Shown here: positions 35,671 to 45,891 of the stretch, in pieces
Layout: each line of letters begins with the position of its first letter
Position numbering within the stretch: the stretch's first letter is position 1
DNA from: Flavobacterium solisilvae
Lineage (GTDB): Bacteria; Bacteroidota; Bacteroidia; Flavobacteriales; Flavobacteriaceae
Assembly (NCBI RefSeq): GCF_012911605.1
Contig: NZ_JAAMPT010000203.1
Location: 62,001-126,000, forward strand
Length of the DNA: 64,000 bases
Direction: 5' to 3'
The notes under the pieces: generated by a model
Told to the model about the DNA's origin: nothing
Seen by the model: the letters and a program-made list of their open reading frames with translations, nothing else
The model's database searches: none
Position numbers and translations under genes: made by a program

Positions 35671-36951
35671 ATGAAAGCAATGTCATTCGCCCTTTTTTTA
35701 TTTACTATCAACCTTTTTGCACAGGTAAAATTTGAAAAAGGTTATTTTATTGACAATCAAAATCAAAAAGTTGAATGTTTAATTAAAAACAAGGACTGGA
35801 TTGGTACACCAACTGAAATTGAATATAAACTTTCTGACACATCCCAATCAAATACTATTTTACTTGAAAATATAAATGAATTCAGAATTGATGAAACTAA
35901 TCACTATTACAGAAGATATAAGGTTCTAATAGACAAAAACACAGATGTTCCTACTGACCACTTTGTAGAAGGAGCTTATTTTTTAAGAATCATTCTTGAA
36001 GGAAAAGTAAGCTTATTAGAATACCCTCAAGATGGTTTATTATTTTATGAAATAGAAAAAGGGAAAGCAAAACAGTTAAAATATAAGAAATATGTTGATA
36101 CAGACGCAAAAGTTCGTGAAGACAATAGTTTTAGAAAAGAACTTTTTGAAAATTTAAAATGTGACAATATAACTTTTGAAAAAGCTCTTAACTTAAAATA
36201 TGAAAAAAGAGAGCTTATCAAATTTTTTGAAACTTATAATAAATGTCAAAATGCAGATTATGAAAATTTAAACAAACACAAGACGACGGGAAAATTTAAT
36301 TTAAAAGCACTAGCAGGAATAAATTTTAATAAAAACATTGTTCCTAATGTTAATTTTGTAATAGGTGGTGGAACGGATGAAAAAAAATTTAATCCCGAAT
36401 CTTCGGCTCAATCGTCTATAGCTTTAGGACTTGAGTTAGAAGTTTTACTGCCTTTTAATAAAAATAAATGGGCAATAATTTTATCTCCTACCTTTTCAAC
36501 ATACAAAAGCAGCTCTTCAAAAACTTATTATAATGCAATGGGAGCTTATTATACTATTACTTCACCTTCATCAGGAGGAACACCTGTTACAGTATATTCA
36601 ACTTATGACTTTCGGTTAGATACAGAGTATAGCTATTCATATATTGAATTGCCTATAGGTATCAGACGTTATTTTTATTTGAATGAAAATTCTAAATGGT
36701 TTGTTGATGGTTCATACGGAATGATTTTTCACGCCAAAAAACCTGTGGAAAAAATTGATTTTGAGAAAATAAGAACTTCAAATATTGAGCCAGATGATAT
36801 AGAGATAAAAACTTCTTCAGCGGTTAAATTAGGTCTTGGTTATACTTTCAAAGACAAATATTCTGTCGCATTAAATTATTATGTGTCTAAAACACTATCA
36901 AATAGTAGTGGGAACTCTTTTTCATTGTTAGTATCATATAATTTTCTTTAG
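35671..36951 (+). CDS. outer-membrane beta-barrel protein
   Basis: A 426-residue protein with a signal peptide (MKAMSFALFLFTINLFAQ) and two parts. The first ~190 residues are a soluble domain with FIDNQNQKVECLIKNKDW and EFRIDETNHYYRRYKV, found in many flavobacterial hypothetical proteins. The rest is an 8- to 10-stranded porin-like barrel (LKALAGINFNKNIVPNV ... YIELPIGIRRYFYLNE ... LGLGYTFKDKYSVALNYYVS) ending in an aromatic SYNFL, the usual outer-membrane insertion end. Function unknown. It is monocistronic, closed by a perfect palindrome. Confidence 0.8.
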   Translation: MKAMSFALFLFTINLFAQVKFEKGYFIDNQNQKVECLIKNKDWIGTPTEIEYKLSDTSQSNTILLENINEFRIDETNHYYRRYKVLIDKNTDVPTDHFVEGAYFLRIILEGKVSLLEYPQDGLLFYEIEKGKAKQLKYKKYVDTDAKVREDNSFRKELFENLKCDNITFEKALNLKYEKRELIKFFETYNKCQNADYENLNKHKTTGKFNLKALAGINFNKNIVPNVNFVIGGGTDEKKFNPESSAQSSIALGLELEVLLPFNKNKWAIILSPTFSTYKSSSSKTYYNAMGAYYTITSPSSGGTPVTVYSTYDFRLDTEYSYSYIELPIGIRRYFYLNENSKWFVDGSYGMIFHAKKPVEKIDFEKIRTSNIEPDDIEIKTSSAVKLGLGYTFKDKYSVALNYYVSKTLSNSSGNSFSLLVSYNFL

Positions 36952-36961
36952 AAGAATAAAA

Positions 36962-37006
36962 ATCAAATAAAAAAACACAACTTTTAGTTGTGTTTTTTTA
37001 TTTGAT
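36962..37006. terminator. bidirectional terminator, perfect 21-bp arms
   Basis: ATCAAATAAAAAAACACAAC(T) pairs exactly with its reverse complement across a TTT loop. It serves the convergent barrel gene and the succinate dehydrogenase operon. Confidence 0.92.
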
Positions 37007-37022
37007 AAAGATTGAAAAAGTC

Positions 37023-37784
37023 TTATTTCAAACTCGCTTTCAAGTATTCTCTGTTCATTCGAGCAATGTTTTCAAGAGAAATTCCTTTTGGACATTCTAC
37101 TTCACAAGCTCCAGTATTGGTACAGTTACCAAATCCTTCTTCGTCCATTTGGCGAACCATATTTAGAACACGCTGTGTAGCTTCTACTTTTCCTTGTGGC
37201 AATAATGCATATTGTGAAACTTTTGCTCCAACGAATAACATCGCTGAACCATTTTTACAAGTTGCTACGCATGCACCACAACCGATACAAGCTGCTGCTT
37301 CAAATGATTTATCAGCATCTGGTTTTGGAATTGGAATTGCATTAGCATCCATCGTTCTTCCAGAAGTATTTACCGAAACGAAACCTCCAGCTTGTTGAAT
37401 TCTGTCGAAAGAACTTCTGTCAACCACTAAATCTTTGATCACCGGAAAAGCTTTACTTCTCCATGGTTCAACAAAAATGGTATCGCCATCTTTAAACATT
37501 CTCATGTGAAGCTGACATGTAGTAATTCCTGTATCTGGACCGTGAGCACGACCGTTGATAAACAACGAACACATTCCGCAAATTCCTTCACGACAATCGT
37601 GGTCAAAAGCAACCGGTTCTTTACGTTCGTTTACTAATTGTTCATTTAATTGGTCAAGCATTTCCAAAAATGAACTTGCCGTTGAAACATTATCTAATTT
37701 GTATGTTTCGATTTTTCCTTTAGTTTTAGCATTCTTCTGACGCCAAATTTTAAGGTTTATGTTGATATTTTTTGCTGCGCTCAT
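37023..37784 (-). CDS. sdhB: succinate dehydrogenase/fumarate reductase iron-sulfur subunit
   Basis: A 253-residue electron-transfer subunit. Three cluster sites are visible: [2Fe-2S] in [20 protein letters not shown], [4Fe-4S] in [17 protein letters not shown] and [3Fe-4S] in [18 protein letters not shown]. It passes electrons from the flavoprotein to the membrane cytochrome b and quinone. It is last in the sdhC-sdhA-sdhB operon, 7 bp after sdhA, and ends at a strong bidirectional terminator. Confidence 0.97.
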   Translation of the reverse strand: MSAAKNININLKIWRQKNAKTKGKIETYKLDNVSTASSFLEMLDQLNEQLVNERKEPVAFDHDCREGICGMCSLFINGRAHGPDTGITTCQLHMRMFKDGDTIFVEPWRSKAFPVIKDLVVDRSSFDRIQQAGGFVSVNTSGRTMDANAIPIPKPDADKSFEAAACIGCGACVATCKNGSAMLFVGAKVSQYALLPQGKVEATQRVLNMVRQMDEEGFGNCTNTGACEVECPKGISLENIARMNREYLKASLK

Positions 37785-37791
37785 AATTCTC

Positions 37792-39801
37792 TTATTTGTA
37801 ATTTCTTGCGGCTATTTTTATAAACTCGTATTTCAATTCTTCTTTGTGAAGTTCTTCTTTGCTAATGTCATCGCCTTTGTATTCCCATGCGCCAACAAAT
37901 TTGAAGTTTTCGTCATCACGAAGTGTTTCTCCTTCGGCATCTTGATATTCTTCACGGAAATGTCCACCACACGATTCTTTACGTTGTAAAGCATCCATTG
38001 CCATTAATTGACCTAATTCTATAAAATCGGCAACGCGAATTGCTTTTTCTAATTCAGGATTTAATTCATCGGCACTTCCTGGAACATAAACATCTTTGTA
38101 GAATTCTTCTTTTAAAGCAGCAATTTCTGAAATGGCTTCGGTTAATCCTTTTTCATTTCTTCCCATTCCAACTTTATTCCACATAATTAAACCTAATTTT
38201 TTATGGAAATAATCAACAGATTTTGTTCCGTTGTTGTTTAGGAATTTATCAATTGTAGATTTTACGCGGTTTTCTGCTTCAACGAATTCTGGCAAATCGG
38301 TAGAAATTTTCCCAGTACGAATGTCATCTGCTAAATAATCAGAAACGGTATATGGAAGAACAAAATAGCCGTCTGCTAAACCTTGCATCAATGCCGAAGC
38401 TCCAAGTCTATTTGCACCGTGGTCAGAGAAATTTGCTTCTCCGGCAACGAAACATCCCGGAATTGTAGATTGTAAATTATAATCAACCCAAACTCCACCC
38501 ATGGTATAGTGAACCGCTGGATAAATTTTCATTGGTGTTTCGTATGGATTTTCGTCGGTGATTTTTTGGTACATTGTAAACAAGTTACCATACTTTTCTT
38601 CTAACCAAGCTTTTCCAAGTTTTGTAATTTCTTCTGCCGAAGGATTATGATTTCCTGCAGCATAAGCAGCTTGTTTCCCTTTGTTTTGAATTTCGGTAGA
38701 GAAATCAAGGTAAACACCTTCATTGGTATCATTTGCTTCAATTCCGTAACCTGCATCACAACGCTCTTTTGCAGCTCTTGACGCAACATCACGCGGAACC
38801 AAGTTACCAAACGCAGGATATCTTCTTTCTAAGTAGTAATCTCTATCTTCTTCAGCTATTTGTGTTGGTTTTAATTTCCCAGCACGAATTGCTTCCGCAT
38901 CTTCTTTTTTCTTTGGAACCCAAATTCTACCTGAGTTACGCAACGATTCTGACATCAACGTTAATTTTGATTGATTCGTTCCGTGAACCGGAATACACGT
39001 TGGGTGAATTTGCACATAACAAGGATTGGCAAACAATGCACCTTGTTTGTGGATTTTCCATCCAGCGGTAACGTTACTTCCCATGGCGTTGGTAGAAAGG
39101 AAATATACGTTTCCATAACCTCCAGAAGCAATGATAACTGCGTGTGCCGAATGTCTTTCTATTTCTCCAGTAACCAAGTTACGAGCGATAATTCCACGAG
39201 CTTTTCCGTCAACTTTTACTAAATCTAGCATTTCGTGACGGTTGAATTGTTGCACACGTCCAAGTCCAATTTGTCTGGATAAAGCCGAATATGCTCCAAG
39301 TAATAATTGTTGACCTGTTTGTCCTGCAGCGTAGAAAGTACGTTGTACTTGCGTTCCACCAAATGAACGGTTGTCCAATAATCCACCGTAATCGCGTGCA
39401 AATGGAACACCTTGTGCCACACATTGGTCAATAATATTTCCTGATACTTCTGCTAAACGGTGAACGTTTGCTTCACGAGCTCTGTAATCACCACCTTTAA
39501 TAGTATCGTAGAATAATCTAAACGTACTATCGCCATCATTTTGATAATTTTTTGCAGCATTGATTCCTCCTTGTGCTGCAATGGAATGCGCTCGACGTGG
39601 AGAATCTTGGAAACAAAAAGCTTTTACATTATAACCCATTTCGCCAAGCGAAGCAGCAGCCGAAGCTCCAGCTAAACCTGTTCCAACCACAATAATGTCA
39701 ATTTTTGGACGGTTGTTTGGCGCTACAAGTTTTAAATGATCTTTATAATCAGTCCATTTCTTTGAAATGTGTCCTTCTGGTATTTTAGAATCTAACTTCA
39801 T
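37792..39801 (-). CDS. sdhA: succinate dehydrogenase/fumarate reductase flavoprotein subunit
   Basis: A 669-residue FAD subunit that oxidises succinate (or reduces fumarate). [23 protein letters not shown] is the FAD motif, [18 protein letters not shown] the covalent FAD-His region, [27 protein letters not shown] the substrate site, and [25 protein letters not shown] the C-terminal FAD loop. The length and operon type match the Bacteroidota/epsilon class (type B) with a single di-heme cytochrome b. It lies between sdhC (18 bp upstream) and sdhB. Confidence 0.97.
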   Translation of the reverse strand: MKLDSKIPEGHISKKWTDYKDHLKLVAPNNRPKIDIIVVGTGLAGASAAASLGEMGYNVKAFCFQDSPRRAHSIAAQGGINAAKNYQNDGDSTFRLFYDTIKGGDYRAREANVHRLAEVSGNIIDQCVAQGVPFARDYGGLLDNRSFGGTQVQRTFYAAGQTGQQLLLGAYSALSRQIGLGRVQQFNRHEMLDLVKVDGKARGIIARNLVTGEIERHSAHAVIIASGGYGNVYFLSTNAMGSNVTAGWKIHKQGALFANPCYVQIHPTCIPVHGTNQSKLTLMSESLRNSGRIWVPKKKEDAEAIRAGKLKPTQIAEEDRDYYLERRYPAFGNLVPRDVASRAAKERCDAGYGIEANDTNEGVYLDFSTEIQNKGKQAAYAAGNHNPSAEEITKLGKAWLEEKYGNLFTMYQKITDENPYETPMKIYPAVHYTMGGVWVDYNLQSTIPGCFVAGEANFSDHGANRLGASALMQGLADGYFVLPYTVSDYLADDIRTGKISTDLPEFVEAENRVKSTIDKFLNNNGTKSVDYFHKKLGLIMWNKVGMGRNEKGLTEAISEIAALKEEFYKDVYVPGSADELNPELEKAIRVADFIELGQLMAMDALQRKESCGGHFREEYQDAEGETLRDDENFKFVGAWEYKGDDISKEELHKEELKYEFIKIAARNYK

Positions 39802-39819
39802 AATATATTCTGATGTTGA

Positions 39820-40677
39820 TTATTTTAGTATAAAGTGTATGTAAAGAGGAATAATTGCAAACAAAATAGGAACAATGATTGCGAATAGTTTTCCAAATAA
39901 TTTGATTTTTGGTGTCCAAGAAGAACTGTTTAATCCCATCGATTGGAAAGCACTTTGAAAACCGTGCAGTAAGTGGAATGCTAAAACTCCCATTGCAACT
40001 ACATATAGTATTGTAGCAATTAGACCGTATTTTGGATGTTTAAAGAATGCTACGGTGATTTTGTATAAATCTTTGTAACCTTCGCCAACTTTTACATCAG
40101 CTTGCGTGTTGTAGAATTCAGTTCTGTTTTTAATGTAAACTTGAGCACCAGTTTTTGTTGCTTCTTCTTTAGTTTTTGCTACTTGAGCTGTTGCCATGTA
40201 ACCATCGTTTGTCATCATGTACAACTCTTGTTTTTGCCCCATTACTTCAACTGTAATAGTTTGCAAAGGCATGTTTTGATCAAAATGCATTTTTGCCCAA
40301 AAATTAACCATGTGAGTTACAATAAAAACTAAAATCAAAGTTCCTAAAACTGCCATGTTTCTTGATGCAAAACTACTCGATGAACCGTCTGTTTTTGCAT
40401 AACCAATTGGTCTTGCTTTTTTGTTTTGAATTGTCAACATGATTCCATCAATAGCGTGGAAAATAATTGATAGATACGTTACATAAGAGAGAATTTTTAC
40501 TGCTGGATTTGTAGTCATGAATAATGCATACTTGTTGAAATTCAGCGCATTATTTGGAACTAAAAGTTGGAGGTTTCCAGCTAAATGTCCTGCTAGAAAT
40601 AAGCATAAAAATAAACCCGTAAAAGCCATCCAATATTTCTTTGCTATTGATGACTTTAGAAGTGCAGATTTTGCCAT
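39820..40677 (-). CDS. sdhC: succinate dehydrogenase cytochrome b subunit
   Basis: A 285-residue membrane subunit with about five helices. SSIAKKYWMAFTGLFLCLFLAGHLAGNL, IIFHAIDGIMLTIQNKKARP, VTHMVNFWAKMH and GVLAFHLLHGFQSAFQSMGLN carry the heme-ligand His residues of the type B (di-heme) family. Between helices 3 and 4 is a ~70-residue soluble loop (TITVEVMGQKQELYMMTNDGYM ... EFYNTQADVKVGEGYKDLY). It anchors the complex and reduces menaquinone. First gene of the operon, with a good promoter upstream. Confidence 0.94.
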   Translation of the reverse strand: MAKSALLKSSIAKKYWMAFTGLFLCLFLAGHLAGNLQLLVPNNALNFNKYALFMTTNPAVKILSYVTYLSIIFHAIDGIMLTIQNKKARPIGYAKTDGSSSSFASRNMAVLGTLILVFIVTHMVNFWAKMHFDQNMPLQTITVEVMGQKQELYMMTNDGYMATAQVAKTKEEATKTGAQVYIKNRTEFYNTQADVKVGEGYKDLYKITVAFFKHPKYGLIATILYVVAMGVLAFHLLHGFQSAFQSMGLNSSSWTPKIKLFGKLFAIIVPILFAIIPLYIHFILK

Positions 40678-40709
40678 AATTTTGTATAATTTGTTTTAAA
40701 AAAGACACA

Positions 40710-40741
40710 CAAAAATAGGGTTAATTGAACATAACTACAAC
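40710..40741 (-). promoter_or_regulatory. sdh operon promoter
   Basis: On the minus strand, gTTG (40738-40741) and TATTTTTG (40710-40717) are separated by 20 bp, a good match to the Bacteroidota -33/-7 pair, 33 bp before the sdhC ATG. Confidence 0.65.
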
Positions 40742-40847
40742 CTTTTCGTGCTAATTTATAATGATTTTAAAATGCATTTAACTTTTGTTGATTTTCAACC
40801 AGTTAAATCGTTTGTTTTGTCCAAAAAGGTTAAACAATTTTTTGAAT

Positions 40848-41699
40848 TTAATAGGTTTTTGTCGCGTCTTCATCAATAACCAATATAAAATCAGCCTTAT
40901 TTAGATGTTCTTTTTCAAGTTTTGAAATATCTTTTTGCTCGACTGTAGCAATGGTTAGAATTTTTAAATCCGATTTTGATTTTTTCAAATACCAAGATAT
41001 TCCTTCAAAATTATCGCTGTGATATGTTCCATTATAATGCAGAAAAACAGCATTTGGCTGAAGATTTTTGACAATAAAATAAGCCATTGTTGCATCTTTT
41101 ATCGCTTGTGCTTTTGGCATATTTGGACTTGTGTGTTCGCCCATCATTTTCATCATTCCAGCATAACCTGGCAAATTCGCGTCATATTCCATTGGCAACG
41201 GAGCAATCCATGCTTTTTCTTCTTCGGGTAATTTTTCAAGTTCTTCAATTCCTTTTTTAAAAACAGTTGAAGCATATCTTCTTGGAATATTAGTAGCAAT
41301 AAAAGGCAACTTATTGTCTTTTGCAAAATCAACAAGCGGTTTATAATCAGTTTTATGATTGCTCCAAAGTCGCGCAGTGGAATCCAGTTGCTTTTGATTA
41401 ATTTCTCCTTTTAAATATTGGTCAATCTGTTTTTGATTGTCCGCTTCGAGCATTTCGGCACCAAGAACTAACTGTTTTTTTTCGGCTAAATCTTTAGTCA
41501 ATTCTAATTGTAACCAATGAACAATCGAATTGTTGTGATATTCGCCAAATAGAACAACTTCGGTTTTTTCAGAACTTTTTAAAAGCTTTGCATACGTTGT
41601 TTTCTTTCCGTTTTTGTCAAATAATTGATACGGCGATTTATCTTGGCTATTTGCTGTAACAGTCAACAAAAAGCTTAGGAGAAAAATTATTGGTTTCAT
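40848..41699 (-). CDS. ChaN family protein
   Basis: A 283-residue exported protein (signal MKPIIFLLSFLLTVTANSQ). VVLFGEYHNNSIVHWLQLEL and LVLGAEMLEADNQKQID at the start, PLVDFAKDNKLPFIATNIPRR in the middle, and NAVFLHYNGTYHSDNFEGISWYL near the C-terminus match the ChaN/PF04187 family of heme- or iron-uptake-associated proteins (named from Campylobacter ChaN, which binds two hemes). There is no clear lipobox. It is monocistronic and divergent from the aminopeptidase gene. Confidence 0.9.
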   Translation of the reverse strand: MKPIIFLLSFLLTVTANSQDKSPYQLFDKNGKKTTYAKLLKSSEKTEVVLFGEYHNNSIVHWLQLELTKDLAEKKQLVLGAEMLEADNQKQIDQYLKGEINQKQLDSTARLWSNHKTDYKPLVDFAKDNKLPFIATNIPRRYASTVFKKGIEELEKLPEEEKAWIAPLPMEYDANLPGYAGMMKMMGEHTSPNMPKAQAIKDATMAYFIVKNLQPNAVFLHYNGTYHSDNFEGISWYLKKSKSDLKILTIATVEQKDISKLEKEHLNKADFILVIDEDATKTY

Positions 41700-41758
41700 T
41701 TGAATTTCTTTAAAGTGTAATGCTTAATTTTGAACTTTACAATAATAATGATTTCAAA

Positions 41759-43051
41759 ATGAAATACCATCAAATAGACCGTGATTTGTTCATTAAAAAT
41801 AGAGCAAAATTCACAGCACAAATGAAACCTAATAGTGTTGCCGTTTTTAATTCGAACGATATTTATCCAGTTTCTGCCGATAGCACATTGCCTTTTGCAC
41901 AACATCGTGATATTTTTTATTTATCTGGAGTTGATCAAGAAGAAAGTATTTTGCTGCTTTTCCCAAATGCGCCGTATGACCATTTAAAAGAAATTTTATT
42001 CTTAAAAGAAACTAACGAACACATTGCCATTTGGGAAGGTGAAAAGCTGACTAAAGAAAGAGCATTTGAAGTTTCTGGAGTTAAAACTGTTATTTGGCTG
42101 CAAGATTTTCATAAAACTTTAAAAGAAATTATGGCGTATGCCGAAACGATTTACATCAATACCAACGAACATTATCGTGCATCGATTGAAACCGAAACTC
42201 GTGAAGCACGTTTTGTAAAATGGTGGAAAGAAAATTATCCAGCACATAAAGTAGAAAAGTCAAATCCTATTTTGCAACGTCTTCGTTCGATAAAAGAAAG
42301 TGAAGAAATTGATTTAATCCAAAAAGCGTGTGATATTACCGAGAAAGGTTATCGCAGAGTTTTAAATTTTGTAAAACCAAACGTAATGGAATATGAAATT
42401 GAAGCCGAATTTGCGCATGAATTTCTAAGAAATCGTTCCAAAGGTTTTGCTTATACGCCAATTATCGCCTCGGGAAATAATGCTAACGTTTTACATTATA
42501 TTGAAAACAACCAACAATGTAAAGCAGGCGATTTGATTTTGCTTGACGTTGGTGCCGAATATGCGAATTATTCAAGCGATATGACACGAATGGTTCCAGT
42601 TTCGGGACGATTTTCAGATAGACAAAAACAAGTTTACAATGCGGTTTTGAATGTAAAAAACGAAGCTACTAAAATGCTTGTTCCAGGAACTTTGTGGAAA
42701 CAATATCATGTAGAAGTTGGTAAAATTATGACTTCTGAGCTTTTAGGTTTAGGATTGATTGACAAAGCCGATGTTCAAAACGAAAATCCAGATTGGCCAG
42801 CGTATAAAAAATATTTCATGCACGGAACGTCTCACCACATGGGATTAGATACGCACGATTATGGTTTATTACACGAACCAATGCAAGCCAATATGGTTTT
42901 CACGGTTGAACCAGGAATTTACATTCCAGCAGAAGGTTTTGGTATTCGTATTGAAGACGATATGGTTATTCAGGAAAAAGGCGAAGCATTCAACTTGATG
43001 CGAAATATTCCTATTGAAGTTGACGAAATTGAAACGATAATGAATAGTTAA
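41759..43051 (+). CDS. pepP: aminopeptidase P family protein
   Basis: A 430-residue M24 metallopeptidase that releases an N-terminal residue before proline. I start at ATG 41759 (MKYHQIDRDLFIKNR), where homologues begin; the 39-bp longer frame is less likely. The N-terminal creatinase-like domain includes DIFYLSGVDQEESILLLFPN. The pita-bread catalytic domain shows metal ligands in LILLDVGAEYANYSSDMTRMVPV (two Asp), HGTSHHMGLDTHD (His), TVEPGIYIP (Glu) and GIRIEDDMVI (Glu). Closed by a terminator. Confidence 0.95.
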   Translation: MKYHQIDRDLFIKNRAKFTAQMKPNSVAVFNSNDIYPVSADSTLPFAQHRDIFYLSGVDQEESILLLFPNAPYDHLKEILFLKETNEHIAIWEGEKLTKERAFEVSGVKTVIWLQDFHKTLKEIMAYAETIYINTNEHYRASIETETREARFVKWWKENYPAHKVEKSNPILQRLRSIKESEEIDLIQKACDITEKGYRRVLNFVKPNVMEYEIEAEFAHEFLRNRSKGFAYTPIIASGNNANVLHYIENNQQCKAGDLILLDVGAEYANYSSDMTRMVPVSGRFSDRQKQVYNAVLNVKNEATKMLVPGTLWKQYHVEVGKIMTSELLGLGLIDKADVQNENPDWPAYKKYFMHGTSHHMGLDTHDYGLLHEPMQANMVFTVEPGIYIPAEGFGIRIEDDMVIQEKGEAFNLMRNIPIEVDEIETIMNS

Positions 43052-43072
43052 CAGTTGTGGGTTGACAGTTAA

Positions 43073-43100
43073 AACGGTTTGCGAAAGTGAGCCGTTTTTT
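43073..43100 (+). terminator. intrinsic terminator of pepP
   Basis: An eight-pair stem AACGGTTT/GAGCCGTT (two G-U) with a GCGAAAGT loop and nine T, 21 bp after the stop. Confidence 0.78.
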
Positions 43101-43162
43101 TTTATGTTTTAAATTTTATAAACGGAATAAATTTGTCGCTACATTATAGATTCCCTTTTTTA

Positions 43163-43170
43163 TACATTTG
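43163..43170 (+). promoter_or_regulatory. probable -7 box of yraN
   Basis: TACATTTG fits TAnnTTTG, 26 bp before the ATG at 43197. No good -33 box at the expected distance. Confidence 0.4.
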
Positions 43171-43196
43171 TTTTTAAGAAAATAAAATATCTCATA

Positions 43197-43556
43197 ATGG
43201 CAGAACACAACGAACTTGGTAAACTTGGAGAAGAATTGGCTGTAGAATTTCTGCAAAAAAAAGGCTATGACATTCTGGAAACCAACTGGGTTTTTCAAAA
43301 AGCAGAAATTGATATTATTGCCCAAAAAGAAAATATCCTTGCCATTGTTGAAGTGAAAACACGTTCAAGTATTGATTTTGGATTGCCACAAGATTTTGTG
43401 AAACCAAAAAAAATCCAATTGTTGGTAAAAGCCGTAAATGAATATGTAATTTCAAATGATTTAGATGTTGAAATCCGATTTGATATTATTGCGGTTTACA
43501 AAGAAGGAAAAAATCACAAAATCGAGCATATTGAAGATGCTTTTTATCATTTTTGA
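43197..43556 (+). CDS. yraN: YraN family endonuclease-like protein
   Basis: A 119-residue UPF0102/YraN protein. LGKLGEELAVEFLQKKGYDILETNWVFQKAEIDIIAQKENILAIVEVKTR contains the E...D-x12-ExK restriction-like core (Glu in GEELA, Asp in EIDII, VEVK), and the C-terminal VEIRFDIIAVYK follows the family. The fold is that of Holliday-junction-resolvase-like nucleases; a physiological role is not firmly known. A standalone gene 77 bp before the metalloprotease. Confidence 0.92.
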   Translation: MAEHNELGKLGEELAVEFLQKKGYDILETNWVFQKAEIDIIAQKENILAIVEVKTRSSIDFGLPQDFVKPKKIQLLVKAVNEYVISNDLDVEIRFDIIAVYKEGKNHKIEHIEDAFYHF

Positions 43557-43633
43557 TTGAACAATTCATAAAAGAAATTAATTAAACACAAATAATTTAT
43601 TGAATTTGAATATATTTACCCAAATTTTAAGCT

Positions 43634-45811
43634 ATGAAAAAACAACTACTAGTATTGATGTCATTGTTTGCGTTTAGTCTTTTTGGACAAAAAAAAATAG
43701 CAGAACAAGTAACAACCCTACAAGATTTAAAGACTTCTTTTAAGAAAGTTTCTGTTTTAACGCCAGATGTAACTATCAATAAATCTGATGTTGAAAAAGT
43801 GGTGAATGATGCAACTTTGGCAAAATTAAATGTAATAAAACTGAACCAAATTTTTGCGACTAAAGATGAATTTTTAGAATTAGACATTCCATATAAAAAT
43901 CAAGTAATTTCAGTTTTGTTATATAAGGTAAATCCTTTCACTGAAGACTTTCAAATTGATACTGATAAAAGTAAAAACATAGCCTACCAAAAAGGCGTTT
44001 ATTATCGCGGAATTATTAAAAATGATATTAATTCGGTTTCGTCCTTCAACTTTTTTAATGGAGAATTCAACGGAATTATTTCAAGTGAATCGCTAGGAAA
44101 TTTAGTTATTGGTAAATTAGACAAAAAAGGAAATCAATTAGATTATATTGTCTATTCCGATTCTAAAATGAACATTATAAACAATTGGAGTTGTCATGTT
44201 AAAGAAGACGATGATACAAAGGTTGAAGAAGTTCTTAATTCTAATAGGGAAATAAATACGGCAAAATGTGTAACATTTTATTTTGAAGTTGATTTTACTC
44301 TATTTACTCAAAACGGAAGTGATACAACAGCAACAACCAACTGGATGACTTCAGTTTTTAATAATGTTCAAACGTTGTTTAATAATGACGGAATTACGAC
44401 CGCATTAAAATCAATGTTTATTTGGACAAGTCAAGATATTTATGAAGGAATTGGAACTTCATCAGGGATTTATTTAAGTTCTTTTGCTCAAAATAGACCA
44501 ATTTTTAATGGTGATGTTGCTATGTTAGTTGGTATTGATCCCGGAGGTTTAGGAGGTGTTGCCTATTTAGACTCTATTTGTGCTAACAATAATTATTCTT
44601 ATTCTGATGTAGATTTTAGTTTTAGTTCCGTTCCATCATTTTCATGGACAGTTCAAGTAATCACTCACGAGTTTGGACATTCATTAGGTTCGCCTCATAC
44701 TCATAGATGTTCATGGAACGGAAATAATACTTCCATCGATGGGTGTGGAACTTCGGCTGGATATCCAGAAGGAAACTGTCCTCAAGGTCCAATTCCTAGC
44801 TCATCTGTAAAAGGCACTATTATGAGTTATTGCCATTTGGTTGGTGGTGTTGGAATTAGTTTTACTAATGGATTTGGTCCGCAACCGACTGCTTTAATCC
44901 AAAATAATGTAAATAGTAAAACTTGTTTAAGCACAGATTGTGTTAATACTTGTATTAACAATATAGTTAATATTCAAGCAAGTAATATAACAAATAACGG
45001 TGTTACAGCAACTTGGGATGATGTTGGAGATGCAACAACTTGGCAGGTAATGATTAGACCAGCTAATGCGGTAGTCGGTGGAACATGGAATACCGTTACA
45101 GCCAAAACCTTCACAATATCAACATTAAATCCAAATACCTATTACAGAATAAGAATAAGACCAATTTGTACTGGGATAAATGCTACAATTAGAGAAAGAG
45201 TTTTTGCAACAAATGGAGATTATTGTGGTGGAATGCTATTTACTGACTCAGGTGGATTAACTGGAAACTATACTAACGGAGAAGATTTTACACGAAAAAT
45301 GATTCCAAATGAATCTAATCAAAAATTAGTAGCTACGTTTACATCCTTTAATTTAGAAGACACTTATGATTTTCTATATATTTACAATGGACCAGATGAT
45401 ACTTATCCTGAATTTAATGCAGGTGTTGGATTTACAGGAGTAAATTCGCCAGGAACGATAACTTCAACAGCTGCAGATGGTTCGTTAACCTTTAAATTTA
45501 TTTCAGATGGTGCAACTGAAGACTCTGGTTGGAATGCTACTATTTCATGTACACCTTCACTTGGAATTTCAAATAACGATTTTATCGATTTTAGTTATTA
45601 TCCAAATCCTACGAATGGCAATTTGAATATCAAATCAAATACCTCTATTTCAGAAATAACGGTTTTCAATATTGAAGGACGACGATTGTTTAATCAAACT
45701 CTAGATACGTTAGAAACTTCGGTTGATATTTCGCAGTTTGCAACCGGAACTTACTTCTTCAAGTTGAAATTTGGTGAAAAAGAAGCCAATTTCAAAGTAT
45801 TGAAAATGTAA
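43634..45811 (+). CDS. T9SS-exported zinc metalloprotease with Fn3 and CUB-like domains
   Basis: A 725-residue secreted protease. Signal peptide (MKKQLLVLMSLFAFSLFGQ), propeptide to about residue 210, and a reprolysin-like (M12B) catalytic domain with ITHEFGHSLGSPHTH (HExxHxxGxxH zinc motif, ~residue 345) and the Met-turn GTIMSYCH. Then an Fn3 domain (VNIQASNITNNGVTATWDDV ... YYRIRIRPIC, ~435-510), a CUB-like domain (NYTNGEDFTRKMIPNES ... DTYDFLYIYNGPD, ~520-640) and a type A T9SS sorting domain (FSYYPNPTNGNLNIKSN to the end). It probably degrades extracellular protein. Closed by a bidirectional terminator. Confidence 0.93.
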   Translation: MKKQLLVLMSLFAFSLFGQKKIAEQVTTLQDLKTSFKKVSVLTPDVTINKSDVEKVVNDATLAKLNVIKLNQIFATKDEFLELDIPYKNQVISVLLYKVNPFTEDFQIDTDKSKNIAYQKGVYYRGIIKNDINSVSSFNFFNGEFNGIISSESLGNLVIGKLDKKGNQLDYIVYSDSKMNIINNWSCHVKEDDDTKVEEVLNSNREINTAKCVTFYFEVDFTLFTQNGSDTTATTNWMTSVFNNVQTLFNNDGITTALKSMFIWTSQDIYEGIGTSSGIYLSSFAQNRPIFNGDVAMLVGIDPGGLGGVAYLDSICANNNYSYSDVDFSFSSVPSFSWTVQVITHEFGHSLGSPHTHRCSWNGNNTSIDGCGTSAGYPEGNCPQGPIPSSSVKGTIMSYCHLVGGVGISFTNGFGPQPTALIQNNVNSKTCLSTDCVNTCINNIVNIQASNITNNGVTATWDDVGDATTWQVMIRPANAVVGGTWNTVTAKTFTISTLNPNTYYRIRIRPICTGINATIRERVFATNGDYCGGMLFTDSGGLTGNYTNGEDFTRKMIPNESNQKLVATFTSFNLEDTYDFLYIYNGPDDTYPEFNAGVGFTGVNSPGTITSTAADGSLTFKFISDGATEDSGWNATISCTPSLGISNNDFIDFSYYPNPTNGNLNIKSNTSISEITVFNIEGRRLFNQTLDTLETSVDISQFATGTYFFKLKFGEKEANFKVLKM

Positions 45812-45831
45812 TTTGATAAATAAATTAGAAT

Positions 45832-45872
45832 AAAAAACAGCCGTAAATTATAATGATTTACGGCTGTTTTTT
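45832..45872. terminator. bidirectional terminator
   Basis: A ~17-bp stem around CAGCCGTAAAT / ATTTACGGCTG with A and T tracts on the outside, between the convergent metalloprotease and mfd genes. Confidence 0.88.
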
Positions 45873-45891
45873 TGAAATAAATCTGTGTTTT

